Shown here: piece by piece, positions 1 to 8,696 of the stretch
Layout of the letters: each line of letters opens with the position of its first letter
Position numbering within the stretch: position 1 is the stretch's first letter
Assembly (NCBI RefSeq): GCF_014199535.1
Contig: NZ_JACHNV010000001.1
Span: 434,001-498,000, forward strand
Length of the DNA: 64,000 nucleotides
Direction of reading: 5' to 3'
From: Hymenobacter latericoloratus
Lineage (GTDB): Bacteria; Bacteroidota; Bacteroidia; Cytophagales; Hymenobacteraceae
Program-made: the position numbers and the translations under genes
Notes under the pieces: generated by a model
The model's input: only the letters and a program-made list of their open reading frames with translations
Told to the model about the DNA's origin: nothing
Databases searched by the model: none

Positions 1-381
1 GTACTGCACTTTGTAGCGCCGGCTCAGCACGGTGTACACCAGCTCTTTGGTGGTGGTTTTGCCGTTGGAGCCGGTAATAGCCAGCACCGGAATAATCAGC
101 TGGCGGCGGTGGTAGTGGGCCAGCTCCTGCAGGGCCAGCAGTGGGTCGGGGGCGAAGGTGTAGCACTCCGGGTCCTGGGCGGCCAGGGCCTCGTCGTCCA
201 CTACGGCGTGGCGGGCGCCCTTGGCCAGGGCCTGGGGGGCAAAGTCGCGGCCCCGGAACGAGGGGCCATTCAGGGCAAAGAACAAAGTGCCGTCCTGGGG
301 CTGGCGCGAGTCGGTGCTGACGGCCGAAGCGGCCCGGTACCGGTGGTAGAGCGCCGCGAGGTCGGGCGTGCGGTTTTGCAT
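1..381 (-). CDS. murF: MurF, N-terminal part (cut by window edge)
   Basis: This is the first 127 codons of a UDP-N-acetylmuramoyl-tripeptide--D-alanyl-D-alanine ligase, the cytoplasmic ATP-dependent enzyme that completes the peptidoglycan precursor pentapeptide. The N-terminal Mur ligase domain contains STDSRQPQDGTLFFAL, and the visible part ends just after the ATP-binding loop ITGSNGKTTTKE (about residues 102-113), both typical of MurF. The ATG at 379-381 opens with MQNRTPDLAALYHRY. The gene is divergent from the T9SS protein starting at 436, leaving about 55 bp for both promoters. The central and C-terminal domains lie outside the window. Confidence 0.9.
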   Translation of the reverse strand, partial: MQNRTPDLAALYHRYRAASAVSTDSRQPQDGTLFFALNGPSFRGRDFAPQALAKGARHAVVDDEALAAQDPECYTFAPDPLLALQELAHYHRRQLIIPVLAITGSNGKTTTKELVYTVLSRRYKVQY

Positions 382-435
382 GTAACTTAGGACAGTAGAA
401 GTGTGTTCGTAACTCGGACCATAACGCCCGTATGC

Positions 436-2748
436 ATGCGCCAGTATTTTACCGCCAGCTTTCTGGCCGCTCTTCTCGGCGGCATTTCCTTTCCGGCTTT
501 AGCCCAGAGCAGCGCGCCCTTTGGCTTTGAGTACCGCGACGTGGCAAAAGTAGTGCACGGCACCAATACCCTGCGCAACCCCTGGGTGGGGGGCCTGAAT
601 TCGCCCCAATTTTCCAACATCGACCTCAACGCCGACCAAGAGCCCGACCTGTTTGTGTTTGATAGGGCTGCGGGCCGGGTGTTTACGTTTCTGAGCGTGG
701 CCGCCCCCACGGGCCGGGCCTGGCAGTACGCCCCCGAGTACGAGGCCCTGTTTCCGGCCGGCCTGCAAAGCTGGGCCCTGCTGCGCGACTACGACTGTGA
801 CAACCGACCCGACCTGTTTACTTACGCCAACGGGGGCAATATCCGGGTGTACCGCCACGTGCCCGATGCTCAGGGGCGGCCGGGCTTCCAGCTGGTTACC
901 AGCCAACTCACCTACTTCGACCCCGACCCCCTGCTGGGCGGCAACATCAACATCACGGGCGGGGGCTACAACATGCCCGACATCCGGGACGTGAACGGCG
1001 ACGGCCGCCTGGACATTGTGACCTACGACTTTGCCTCGCCGTTTCCGGCCGTGAACTACTATCGCAATACTGCCACCGCCGCCTGCGGGGGCCTGCAGTT
1101 CGCGCTGGGCTCCGACCAATGGGGCCGCTTTTCGGCCTGCCTGGGCCCGTGCACGAGCTTCGCGTTCGGCACCGAGCAGTGCCAGTCGGCCCCGTTGCGG
1201 CCCCAGCACACGGGCGGCTACAACCTCACGCTGCTGGACCTGGACGGCGACGGGGACCAGGACGTACTCACGGGCCGCGACAACTGCCCGGAGCTGGTGA
1301 GCCTGCGCAACGATGGCACGGCCCAAACCGCCAGCATGCCCCGCAGTGGCCTGAACACCGCCTTTCCGGCCGGAGCCGCCGCCGCCCGCGTGCCCAACTT
1401 CCCGGCCGCCTACCTCGCCGACGTGACCTTCGACGGGCGCCCCGATGTGCTGGTGGCCCCCAATCTCTACGACAACGTGGATACCGTGGAAACCCGCCAG
1501 TCGGTGTGGCTGTACCGCAACACGGGCACCGGCGCGGCCCCGAATCTGGTGCGCGAGCAAACCGATTTTCTGCAGCGCGACATGCTGGAGGTAAGCGAAG
1601 CCGCCGCCCCCACCTTCGGGGATGTGGACGGCGACGGGCTGCTGGATATGCTGGTGGGCGGCGTAAGCCGCAACAACGCGGGCGGGTTCTACCGGGCCGG
1701 CCTGACCCTGTACCGCAATACGGGCACGGCCACCCAGCCCGCGTTTCAGCTGGTCACCACCGATTATCTGGGCCTGCTCAGCCGCAAATACACCCAGCTG
1801 AAGCCCGTACTGGCCGACCTCAACCGGGATGGGGCCCTGGACCTGGTGTACTCGGCTACCCGGCCGGGCGCCACGGCGGCCCAGGCTACCACCCATGCCG
1901 TGTACTACCTGCTCAATACGGCCGCTCCGGGCCGGGCCGCCGTATTTGGTACTACCCCGGCTACGTTGGCTACTCTGCCCGCCAGCGCCGGCAACGCGCT
2001 TTGTTTCACGGATGTGGATGCCGATGGGCGGGTGGATCTGCTGCTGGGAACTAACGCCCCCGACGAGGGCGGCTCCCTGCGCTACTACCGCAATACGGGT
2101 GCAGCTAACCTGAGCCAGGCCTTTGCCCTGCAGGAGGCCGACTTCGGGCAGCTGCGCACCGCTACCGGGCAGCGCCCCGTGAACCTGCACCCCGCCGTGG
2201 CTGATTTCGACGGGGACGGCCGCCCCGATTTGCTGACGGCTGATGCCAGTGGCCAGATTCGATTTTTTCCGGATTACCGCGGCCAGACCGGCGCCTTCCA
2301 GGGCCGCACCAACTTGTTTTATAACGCCCTGACCGGGCAGTTTCTGGCCGGGCGCCTGGGCACGGCCGCCCTGTTCCACTACGCCCCCGCCGCCTCCGAC
2401 CTCACCGCCGACGGCGCCCCCGAGCTGTTTCTGGGTCTGGAGGGTGGCGGTGTCACCAGCTTCATAACCCGCAACCGCCTCATTACCTCTCAGCAAACGG
2501 CTCAGGCTACCCTACCCCTGCAGGTGTACCCCAACCCTGCCGTGGCCGCCGCCACCGTGGAAGCGGCCCAGCCCGTGCGCGTTACCCTGCTGGACCTGGC
2601 CGGGCGCGTGGTGCGGCCCGCTACCCCCGCCGCCCGCCAGCACCAACTGGACCTGACGGGGCTGGCCGCTGGTATTTACCTGGTGCACTGCCAGGCCCTG
2701 ACCGGCGAAACGGCCGTGCGTCGCCTGGAGGTAGCGGCCGGACGGTAG
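436..2748 (+). CDS. Secreted FG-GAP/VCBS repeat protein with T9SS sorting domain
   Basis: A 770-residue secreted protein, probably a cell-surface or extracellular beta-propeller. The chosen ATG at 436 gives a signal peptide (MRQYFTASFLAALLGG, then ALAQ); an in-frame GTG at 403 would only add residues ahead of it. At least seven calcium-loop repeats of the FG-GAP/VCBS kind follow, for example DVNGDGRLDIV, DLDGDGDQDVL, DVDGDGLLDML, DVDADGRVDLL and DFDGDGRPDLL. The last ~80 residues, starting at LQVYPNPAVA and including LLDLAGRVV and GIYLVH, form a type A T9SS C-terminal sorting domain. Ligand and function are unknown. Confidence 0.88.
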   Translation: MRQYFTASFLAALLGGISFPALAQSSAPFGFEYRDVAKVVHGTNTLRNPWVGGLNSPQFSNIDLNADQEPDLFVFDRAAGRVFTFLSVAAPTGRAWQYAPEYEALFPAGLQSWALLRDYDCDNRPDLFTYANGGNIRVYRHVPDAQGRPGFQLVTSQLTYFDPDPLLGGNINITGGGYNMPDIRDVNGDGRLDIVTYDFASPFPAVNYYRNTATAACGGLQFALGSDQWGRFSACLGPCTSFAFGTEQCQSAPLRPQHTGGYNLTLLDLDGDGDQDVLTGRDNCPELVSLRNDGTAQTASMPRSGLNTAFPAGAAAARVPNFPAAYLADVTFDGRPDVLVAPNLYDNVDTVETRQSVWLYRNTGTGAAPNLVREQTDFLQRDMLEVSEAAAPTFGDVDGDGLLDMLVGGVSRNNAGGFYRAGLTLYRNTGTATQPAFQLVTTDYLGLLSRKYTQLKPVLADLNRDGALDLVYSATRPGATAAQATTHAVYYLLNTAAPGRAAVFGTTPATLATLPASAGNALCFTDVDADGRVDLLLGTNAPDEGGSLRYYRNTGAANLSQAFALQEADFGQLRTATGQRPVNLHPAVADFDGDGRPDLLTADASGQIRFFPDYRGQTGAFQGRTNLFYNALTGQFLAGRLGTAALFHYAPAASDLTADGAPELFLGLEGGGVTSFITRNRLITSQQTAQATLPLQVYPNPAVAAATVEAAQPVRVTLLDLAGRVVRPATPAARQHQLDLTGLAAGIYLVHCQALTGETAVRRLEVAAGR

Positions 2749-2775
2749 CCGGTTCCCTGGTCGTTACACACGCCG

Positions 2776-2811
2776 AAGCCCGCGGCATCTGGTAGCAGAT
2801 GCCGCGGGCTT
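2776..2811. terminator. Bidirectional hairpin terminator
   Basis: A perfect 16-bp stem (aagcccgcggcatctg at 2776-2791 with its complement at 2796-2811) closes on the loop gtag. Ts follow on the plus strand (ttcgggtttt). It lies between the convergent ends of the FG-GAP gene and the omega-amidase gene and can serve both. Confidence 0.8.
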
Positions 2812-2828
2812 TCGGGTTTTACGAGGGC

Positions 2829-3638
2829 TTAGCGGGAGGCGGGCTGCTGCAGCACCAGGCTTTGCAGGGCAAAATGGTCGCCGTCCTGCAGGGCCGGGAA
2901 CCGCTCCCGGAAGGCCTCCAGCTCGGAGCGGCGCAGGGCGCGGGTGATGCTGGTTTCCTGGTTGCCGACTTCCACCAGATACTCGCCGCGCATGTCCAGC
3001 AGGGCCGAGTCGCCGGTGTAGGCGTGGCCGTTGCCATCCAGCCCCACGCAGTTCACGCCCATGGTGTAAGCCAGGTTTTCGATGGCCCGGGCCCGCAGCA
3101 GGGTTATCCAGGCCGTGCGCCGGATGGCGGGCCAGTTGGCCACGTACAGCAGCAGGTCGTAGGGATTGTCGAGGGGGTTGCGGCTCCAGACGGGAAAGCG
3201 CAAATCGTAGCAGATCAGGGGGCAGATGCGCCAGCCCCGCCACTCCTCAATCAGGCGGCTCTGGCCCGGGCTGTACACCTCATGCTCCCCGGCCATGGTA
3301 AACAAATGGCGCTTGTTGTAGTGGCTGATGGTGCCATCGGGCCGCACCCACAGCAGGCGGTTGTAGTAGGCCTCCTGGTCTTTGATGATGATGCTACCCA
3401 CCACTACCGCGTCGCGGGCGGCGGCCAGTTGGCGCATCCAGTCGGTGGTGGGGCCGTCCATGGGCTCGGCCAGCTCCGCCGCCTTCATGCTGAAGCCGGT
3501 AGTGAACATCTCCGGCAGCACAATCAAATCCGTGGCAATGGATATTTCGTCGATATGGCGACCCAGCTCCCGGCGGTTGGCTTGCGGATCGTGCCACTGG
3601 AGGGAGGCCTGCACGAAGGAAACAGTCAGATCAGACAC
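2829..3638 (-). CDS. Omega-amidase (carbon-nitrogen hydrolase, YafV/NIT2 type)
   Basis: A 269-residue cytosolic nitrilase-superfamily amidase. The Glu-Lys-Cys triad is visible as E43 (VLPEMFTTGFSM), K109 (YNKRHLFTMAGEH) and C143 (PLICYDLRFPVWSR). These signatures are those of YafV/NIT2 omega-amidases, which hydrolyse 2-oxoglutaramate or 2-oxosuccinamate to the 2-oxo acid and ammonia. The next gene upstream on the same strand is an aminotransferase of the kind that makes such substrates, which supports the assignment. The gene order is aminotransferase, 125-bp gap, amidase, so they could be co-transcribed. Substrate preference is inferred from family and context. Confidence 0.87.
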   Translation of the reverse strand: MSDLTVSFVQASLQWHDPQANRRELGRHIDEISIATDLIVLPEMFTTGFSMKAAELAEPMDGPTTDWMRQLAAARDAVVVGSIIIKDQEAYYNRLLWVRPDGTISHYNKRHLFTMAGEHEVYSPGQSRLIEEWRGWRICPLICYDLRFPVWSRNPLDNPYDLLLYVANWPAIRRTAWITLLRARAIENLAYTMGVNCVGLDGNGHAYTGDSALLDMRGEYLVEVGNQETSITRALRRSELEAFRERFPALQDGDHFALQSLVLQQPASR

Positions 3639-3763
3639 GGCAACAAGGTTAAGGCAGAAGGCAAACGGTTGGATTCTGTAGTATACCGAAAAGCAGGCAT
3701 ATCCGGCGCATAAAACCGGTAAGTGGCCCCTGGCAGCCGGCCAAAGCCCGTTCTTCCTGTTTC

Positions 3764-4921
3764 TTACAGGTGCCGGAGCCGCTCGGCGGCGGCGCGCAGG
3801 GTAGCTTCTTGTTTGGCAAAGCAGAAGCGCACGAGCCGGTGGTCCTGGCGGTTGTGGTAAAAGGCTGACAGCGGCACCACCGCCACTCCGGTTTCCTGGG
3901 TCAGGCGGCGGGCAAAGGTTTCGTCGTCGAGGTCAGGGGCCAAGGCCTGGTAGTCGGCCACCTGGAAATAGGCCCCCTGCACCGGCAGCAGCCGGAAACC
4001 CGTGTCACTCAGCAGCTCCCGGAACAGGTCGCGCTTCTGCTGATAAAAGGCCGGCAGTGCATCGTAGAGGCTGGTTTCGGGCAGCACATCGGCCAGGGCA
4101 TGCTGGGTGGGCGTGCTCACGCTGAAGGTAATAAACTGGTGCACCCGGCGCAGCTCCGCCGTGAGGGCCGCCGGAGCCACGCAGTAGCCTACCTTCCAGC
4201 CCGTGGCATGGTAGGTTTTGCCGAATGAGGACAGCACGAAGGCCCGCTCCCGCAGCTCGGGGTGGCCCGCCACGCTGCGGTGCGGCTCGCCGTCAAATAC
4301 CATGTGCTCATACACTTCATCACTGAGCAGCAGGGTAGGGGTAGGGCGCAGCAGCGCGGCCAGCGTATCCAAATCAGCCGGCGTGAGGGTGGCGCCGGTG
4401 GGGTTGTGCGGCGAGTTGAGCATGAGCAGACGGGTACGGGGCGTAAGGGCCGCCGCCACTTGGTCCCAGTCGGGGCGGAAATCGGGCAGCAGCAGGGGCA
4501 CGTACACGGGCACGCCGCCCTGCAGGCGCACGGCCGGGGCGTAGAGGTCGTAGGCCGGTTCCAGAATGAGCACCTCGTCGCCGGGGCGGACCACGGCGGC
4601 TAGTACCGCGTACAGGGCCTCGGTGGCCCCGCTGGTAACGGTAATTTCGGTGGCCGGGTCGGGCGTGTGGTGATACAGGCGGGCGGTTTTGGCCGCAATG
4701 GCCTCGCGCAGGCGCGGGAGCCCCGGCATGGGCGCGTATTGCTGGTGGCCGGGCGTGAGCACGTGGCGGGCCAGCGCTTCCAGCAGAGGCCGGGGCGGGT
4801 CGTAGTCGGGGAAGCCCTGGGCCAGGTTGATGGCCCCGCTGTCCTGGGCCAGCTGGGTCATCACGGAGAATATACTGGTGCCCACATCGGGCAGCTTGGA
4901 GGCGAGGGAGGGGTAGGGCAT
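3764..4921 (-). CDS. PLP-dependent aminotransferase, methionine/glutamine type (YbdL-like)
   Basis: A 385-residue class I/II fold-type I aminotransferase. Landmarks are INLAQGFPDYDPP near residue 31, TSGATEALYA near 96, NSPHNPTGATL at 169-179, SDEVYEHMVFDG at 200-211 and the Schiff-base lysine K235 in SSFGKTYHATGWKVGY. The GFPD and TGWKVGY signatures match the kynurenine/glutamine transaminase and methionine aminotransferase branch. It probably transaminates methionine or glutamine with a 2-oxo acid, and the omega-amidase just downstream would remove 2-oxoglutaramate, making the exchange irreversible (the glutaminase II route). It is transcribed away from nothing obvious; its start is 75 bp from the end of the upstream kinase gene. 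Confidence 0.87.
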   Translation of the reverse strand: MPYPSLASKLPDVGTSIFSVMTQLAQDSGAINLAQGFPDYDPPRPLLEALARHVLTPGHQQYAPMPGLPRLREAIAAKTARLYHHTPDPATEITVTSGATEALYAVLAAVVRPGDEVLILEPAYDLYAPAVRLQGGVPVYVPLLLPDFRPDWDQVAAALTPRTRLLMLNSPHNPTGATLTPADLDTLAALLRPTPTLLLSDEVYEHMVFDGEPHRSVAGHPELRERAFVLSSFGKTYHATGWKVGYCVAPAALTAELRRVHQFITFSVSTPTQHALADVLPETSLYDALPAFYQQKRDLFRELLSDTGFRLLPVQGAYFQVADYQALAPDLDDETFARRLTQETGVAVVPLSAFYHNRQDHRLVRFCFAKQEATLRAAAERLRHL

Positions 4922-4996
4922 AGCTGAGGATAGAAACCAATACCCAAGGTAGCACGGCCACCGTAGGTTCCCAGGGCCGGAGCGCCGCCCGCCGCG

Positions 4997-7900
4997 CTAC
5001 AACGCGGGCAGGGTGCTGGCCGGCAGCGACACCCGGAAGGTAGTGCCCTCGCCCACGGTGCTGTCCACGGCAATGTGGCCGCCCACGTTCTGCACCACCC
5101 GGTTCACCAGGTACAGGCCCAGGCCAGCGCCTTCCACGTGGTCGTGGAAGCGGCGGAACAGCTGAAACAACTCTCCCCCGAAGCGCTGCAAATCCAGCCC
5201 CAGACCGTTGTCCTGCACTTCCAGCACGGGGTGACCTTCCAGTAGCAGAGTGCGAAGCACAATGCGGGGGCGGCGGTGCGGAGCCGCGTATTTCAGGGCA
5301 TTGCTGAGCAGGTTGTACAGGACGCTCTGCAGGTGGGGCCGCACAAAGAGCAGCACGGGCACGGCCGCGAAATCTACCTCAATCAGGGCGCGCGAACTGG
5401 TTACCTGCTCCTGAATGCTGAGCAGTACTTCCTCCGTCAGCTGGGCCAGGTTGAGCGGCTCGGCGGGCTGCTCGTGGCGCAGCTTCTGCAGGCGCACCAG
5501 CTCCGTGAGGTTGTGGATGGTGCCATCAATCTGGTGCAGCGACTTCTCGAACATGGTGATGAGCTTCATGGCGTCCGGGTCGCGGAAGAAGGCCGTGCGG
5601 ATCAGCTCCTGAAAAATGCCCGCCATGTTGTGGATGGGCTGCTTCAGGTCATGCGAAACGGCGTACACAAAACTGTCGAGGTCTTGGTTGGTGCGGGTCA
5701 GCTCGGCGTTTTTCTCCTCCAGGCGCTGCTGCACCTGCTTGTAGTCGTCGATGTCGGTGGTGGTGCCAAACCAGCGCTGAATCTGGCCGTACTCATCGCG
5801 CAGGGGGCTGGCCCGGTGCAAAAACCAGCGGTACTGGCCGGTGCGCACGTTCAGCAGGCGGCTTTCCATATCCAGCTCGGTGCCCGTCCGGATGCTGTAG
5901 CTGAACTCGCTGTGCACCGTTTCCTGCTCGGCCGGCCAGAGCAGCCCGGTCCAGCCCTCCTGCAGGCTCTGCTCCACGGCAATGCCGGTGTAGTGGGTCC
6001 AGCGGGAGTTCAGGTAATCAATGCCCCCATCGGGGCGGGCCGTCCAGACAATGGCCGGCACGCTTTCGGCCAGAAAGCGGAACTGTTGCTCGCTGCGCCG
6101 CAGTTCCTCGGCCAGCAGGCGCTGGTCCTGCACATCGGCGCAGGCCCCGTAAAAGCATTGCAGCTGGCCATCGACCGTAAACGAGGGTACCGAGCGGCTC
6201 AGGTGCCAGCGGTACTGCCCGTCGTGGCGGCGCAGCCGCACTTCCACGCTAAACGGGCTGGCCGTGGCAATGGCCTGCTCAAAGGCCTGGCGGGCTATGG
6301 CCGTATCATCGGGGTGGAGGGCCAGGCTCCAGCACCGGGGCAGGTCGTCGATGGTCTGGCCCGTGTACTCAAACCAGTGCGGACTCAGGTACTCCATGGA
6401 GCCATTGGGCAGGGTAATGCTGGTAATCTGAGGCAACGACTCGGTCATGACCCGCAGAATTTCATCCTGGCGGCGCAGTTCCTGGTTCAAATCGTCGAGG
6501 CGCAGGCGGGCCTGCACGCGTTCCGTTACTTCCACCGCAAACACCAGAATGCCCTGGGGGTGGCCGGCGGCATCCAGCAGGGGCTGAATGGTAAAGTCGA
6601 AGTAGCGCTGCTGCTGCGCCTCTGCGGGCCCTACCCACACGCCGCGCTCCTGCTCCACTAGGGTCTGGCCGCTGGTGTAGGCCTCGTCCAGCAACTCAAA
6701 CAAGCCCTGGCCGGCCAGCATGGTGGCGGCCTGCCGGGCCATTTGCCCTACCCGCACCTGCCCGCCCAACAAGTTGCTGAAGTGCTGATTAATGAAGCCT
6801 ACTATGTGCTGCGGCCCCAGCAGCGTGGCAATAAAGGCCGGCACCTTGCCCAGAATCAGCTGCAGCTCGTGGTCTTTCTGCTCCAGCAGCTGCTGGGTTT
6901 GCTTCTGGGCCTCAATATCGGTGCAGGTGCCAAACCACTTGGTTACCTGTCCGGCCTCATCGAGCACAGGGCGGGCCTGGGCCAGAAACCAGCGGTACTG
7001 GCCTTCCTGGCTGCGCAGGCGGTAGTCGCACTGGTAGTTAGAGCCGGTTTGCTGGGCCTGCTGCCACCGGGCAATGGCGCGCGGCCGGTCCTGGGGGTGC
7101 ACCAGGGCCGGCCACTCGGCGTCGTGGAAGCTGGGCAGGCCGGTGTAGTCTATCCAGCGCTGGTTGGTATAGAGGCTTTGTCCGCCGGGCGCGAGTACCC
7201 ACACCAGCTGTGGAATGAAGTCGGCCAGTACCTGAAACTGCTCCAGGCTATAGTGCAGGGCCCGTTCGGTGGCCCGGGCCTGGGTTGCGTCCTGCACGGC
7301 CCCGAGCGCGCGGATTCCCCGGCCTTCCTCGTCGCGGATGATGTGGAAACGGTCCACGGCCTCGGCCCAGCTGCCATCGGCCCGGCGCAGGCGGTAGCTG
7401 AGCTGGTAGTCGGTTGCCTGGCCGGTGCGCATGTCCAGCATTGCCGCGTTTATCTGGGGGCGGTCATCGGGGTGCAGGCAGCTGTACCAGAACGCTGAGG
7501 TTTGATACTCCGGCGTGCGGGGGTAGCCGAAAACGATGGTAAACATTTCGTTGTGCCACAGCTGCCCCGTGCGCAGGTCCAACTCCCAGAGCACGTCGTG
7601 GCTGGTGCGGGCCAGCGTCGAAAAGTTTTCGTGGCTTAGCTGCACCTGCTGCTCGGCCTGCACCTGGGCGGTAACGTCGAGTACCCGCACCAGAATGTAG
7701 CGCAGCTCGCCGGCCGGAGTCAGCACTGGTTTCAGCAGAACCTGGGCGTAACGGGTAGCGGGCGCCTGACCGGGCAGCTCGTAGCGCAGCGCATCCAGGC
7801 GGCTGGTGGTCTGCTCCCGCACTACCTGCTGCAGGGCAGCCTGCCAGCGGTCCAGCTCTGGCGATTTTGTGTGGGTTGGCAACACCGCCAGGGCCGGCTG

Positions 7901-8044
7901 CCCCACTACCGCCTCCCGCGGCTGAGCCAGCAGCTGGCACATGGCCTCGTTAAGGGCTGCTACCTGAAGCGCAGGCGTTAACACAAGGTGGGGGGCTGGC
8001 AGAGCCTCAAACAGGAGCTGGAAATCGAGCGACTCAGGAGCCAT
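4997..8044 (-). CDS. Multi-PAS sensor histidine kinase (about six PAS domains)
   Basis: A 1015-residue signalling kinase with no predicted membrane segment, so probably cytoplasmic. Roughly six PAS/PAC units run in order: about residues 5-115, 140-260 (a PAS_3 fold, RTGQLWHNEMF), 270-390 (LVWVLAPGGQSLYTNQRW), 395-520, 535-650 (LPNGSMEYLSPHWFEYTG) and 660-785. A HisKA helix follows with the phospho-acceptor histidine in FVYAVSHDLKQPIHN (about residue 800). The ATPase domain has LLSNALKYA, VQDNGLGLDL and GAGLGLYLVNRVV. No receiver or output domain is fused and no partner regulator is adjacent. It is closely similar in architecture to the kinase at 21767-23638. The ligand is unknown. Confidence 0.9.
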   Translation of the reverse strand: MAPESLDFQLLFEALPAPHLVLTPALQVAALNEAMCQLLAQPREAVVGQPALAVLPTHTKSPELDRWQAALQQVVREQTTSRLDALRYELPGQAPATRYAQVLLKPVLTPAGELRYILVRVLDVTAQVQAEQQVQLSHENFSTLARTSHDVLWELDLRTGQLWHNEMFTIVFGYPRTPEYQTSAFWYSCLHPDDRPQINAAMLDMRTGQATDYQLSYRLRRADGSWAEAVDRFHIIRDEEGRGIRALGAVQDATQARATERALHYSLEQFQVLADFIPQLVWVLAPGGQSLYTNQRWIDYTGLPSFHDAEWPALVHPQDRPRAIARWQQAQQTGSNYQCDYRLRSQEGQYRWFLAQARPVLDEAGQVTKWFGTCTDIEAQKQTQQLLEQKDHELQLILGKVPAFIATLLGPQHIVGFINQHFSNLLGGQVRVGQMARQAATMLAGQGLFELLDEAYTSGQTLVEQERGVWVGPAEAQQQRYFDFTIQPLLDAAGHPQGILVFAVEVTERVQARLRLDDLNQELRRQDEILRVMTESLPQITSITLPNGSMEYLSPHWFEYTGQTIDDLPRCWSLALHPDDTAIARQAFEQAIATASPFSVEVRLRRHDGQYRWHLSRSVPSFTVDGQLQCFYGACADVQDQRLLAEELRRSEQQFRFLAESVPAIVWTARPDGGIDYLNSRWTHYTGIAVEQSLQEGWTGLLWPAEQETVHSEFSYSIRTGTELDMESRLLNVRTGQYRWFLHRASPLRDEYGQIQRWFGTTTDIDDYKQVQQRLEEKNAELTRTNQDLDSFVYAVSHDLKQPIHNMAGIFQELIRTAFFRDPDAMKLITMFEKSLHQIDGTIHNLTELVRLQKLRHEQPAEPLNLAQLTEEVLLSIQEQVTSSRALIEVDFAAVPVLLFVRPHLQSVLYNLLSNALKYAAPHRRPRIVLRTLLLEGHPVLEVQDNGLGLDLQRFGGELFQLFRRFHDHVEGAGLGLYLVNRVVQNVGGHIAVDSTVGEGTTFRVSLPASTLPAL

Positions 8045-8221
8045 GGTAAAACGGGGGCGGGACTAGGCAAAGATACGCAGGCGGCTGCGGCGGGCCTACC
8101 GAAAAGCTCAGCGGTTTTCGGGCGGCATAAGACTGCCTGAAGTGCCATCCGGCCGGCCTACCCCGGCGCCCGGGCCCAAGTGCCGCCAATGCCGTTTCTT
8201 TGCGGCCAGATTGAACGCACT

Positions 8222-8617
8222 ATGGCCTTACGACTGCTGCACCAGGACGAGCACATCAGCGTTTACTTCGACTACGCCAACGACTGGCTGTACGCCGACT
8301 GGACCGGCGACCAGAGCGGGGAATCCGTGCGGGCCGGCTGTGGGCGCATGCTGGAGCTGCTGCGGCAGGAACAGTGCCACAAAGTGCTCAATGATAACCG
8401 CCGCGTAACCAGCATGTGGCTGGATGCTTCGGAGTGGGGCGGCAAAGAGTGGTTTCCGGCCATGACGGAAGCCGGCCTGCAGTACTTCGCCTGGATTTAC
8501 TCGCCCAACGTGTACAGCCGCCTCTCCACCGACCTGACCCTGGAGCACACTACCCGCCCCGTGGTGCTGACCTTTGATAACCCCGAAACCGCCGCCTCCT
8601 GGCTGCGCCAGATGTAG
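8222..8617 (+). CDS. Small STAS/SpoIIAA-like protein (paralogue 1)
   Basis: A 131-residue cytoplasmic protein of the SpoIIAA/STAS-like type seen in this lineage. Key segments are ANDWLYADWTGDQ, KVLNDNRRVTSMW, AGLQYFAWIYSPN and RPVVLTFDNPETAASWL. It shares all four with the protein at 13149-13598 (TELLWADWRGPQ, KLLNDNTHLTAMN, AGLQYLAWVYPSD, PLVLTFEERQMALEWL), so the two are paralogues. The ATG at 8222 is preferred because the conserved part begins right after it; another ATG lies 14 codons upstream. It is divergent from the large PAS kinase, which hints at signalling, but the function is not known. Confidence 0.72.
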   Translation: MALRLLHQDEHISVYFDYANDWLYADWTGDQSGESVRAGCGRMLELLRQEQCHKVLNDNRRVTSMWLDASEWGGKEWFPAMTEAGLQYFAWIYSPNVYSRLSTDLTLEHTTRPVVLTFDNPETAASWLRQM

Positions 8618-8636
8618 CCCGGCCCGCGGGCCGGGC
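8617..8636. terminator. GC-rich palindrome at the 3' end of the STAS-like gene
   Basis: The 20-bp self-complementary sequence gcccggcccgcgggccgggc begins on the last base of the stop codon and is followed by ggtttgcttt. The hairpin is strong but the T tract is poor, so it may be a terminator or an mRNA 3'-end stabiliser. The next gene on the same strand starts 60 bp later. Confidence 0.5.
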
Positions 8637-8696
8637 GGTTTGCTTTCGGGCCGGAAGCGTAGTTTCTTCGGGGAATTTCCATTCGATTTCTCCCGC

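Noticed and set aside
499..2496. A very long open frame on the minus strand opposite the FG-GAP gene, and similar antisense frames opposite the kinases, M36 peptidase and mfd
   Set aside because: These are GC-driven shadows: no signal peptide, no domain, and extreme Gly/Val/His composition.
8159..8221. Longer start (8180) for STAS-like paralogue 1
   Set aside because: The extra 14 residues (with two Met and a Cys) have no counterpart in paralogue 2.
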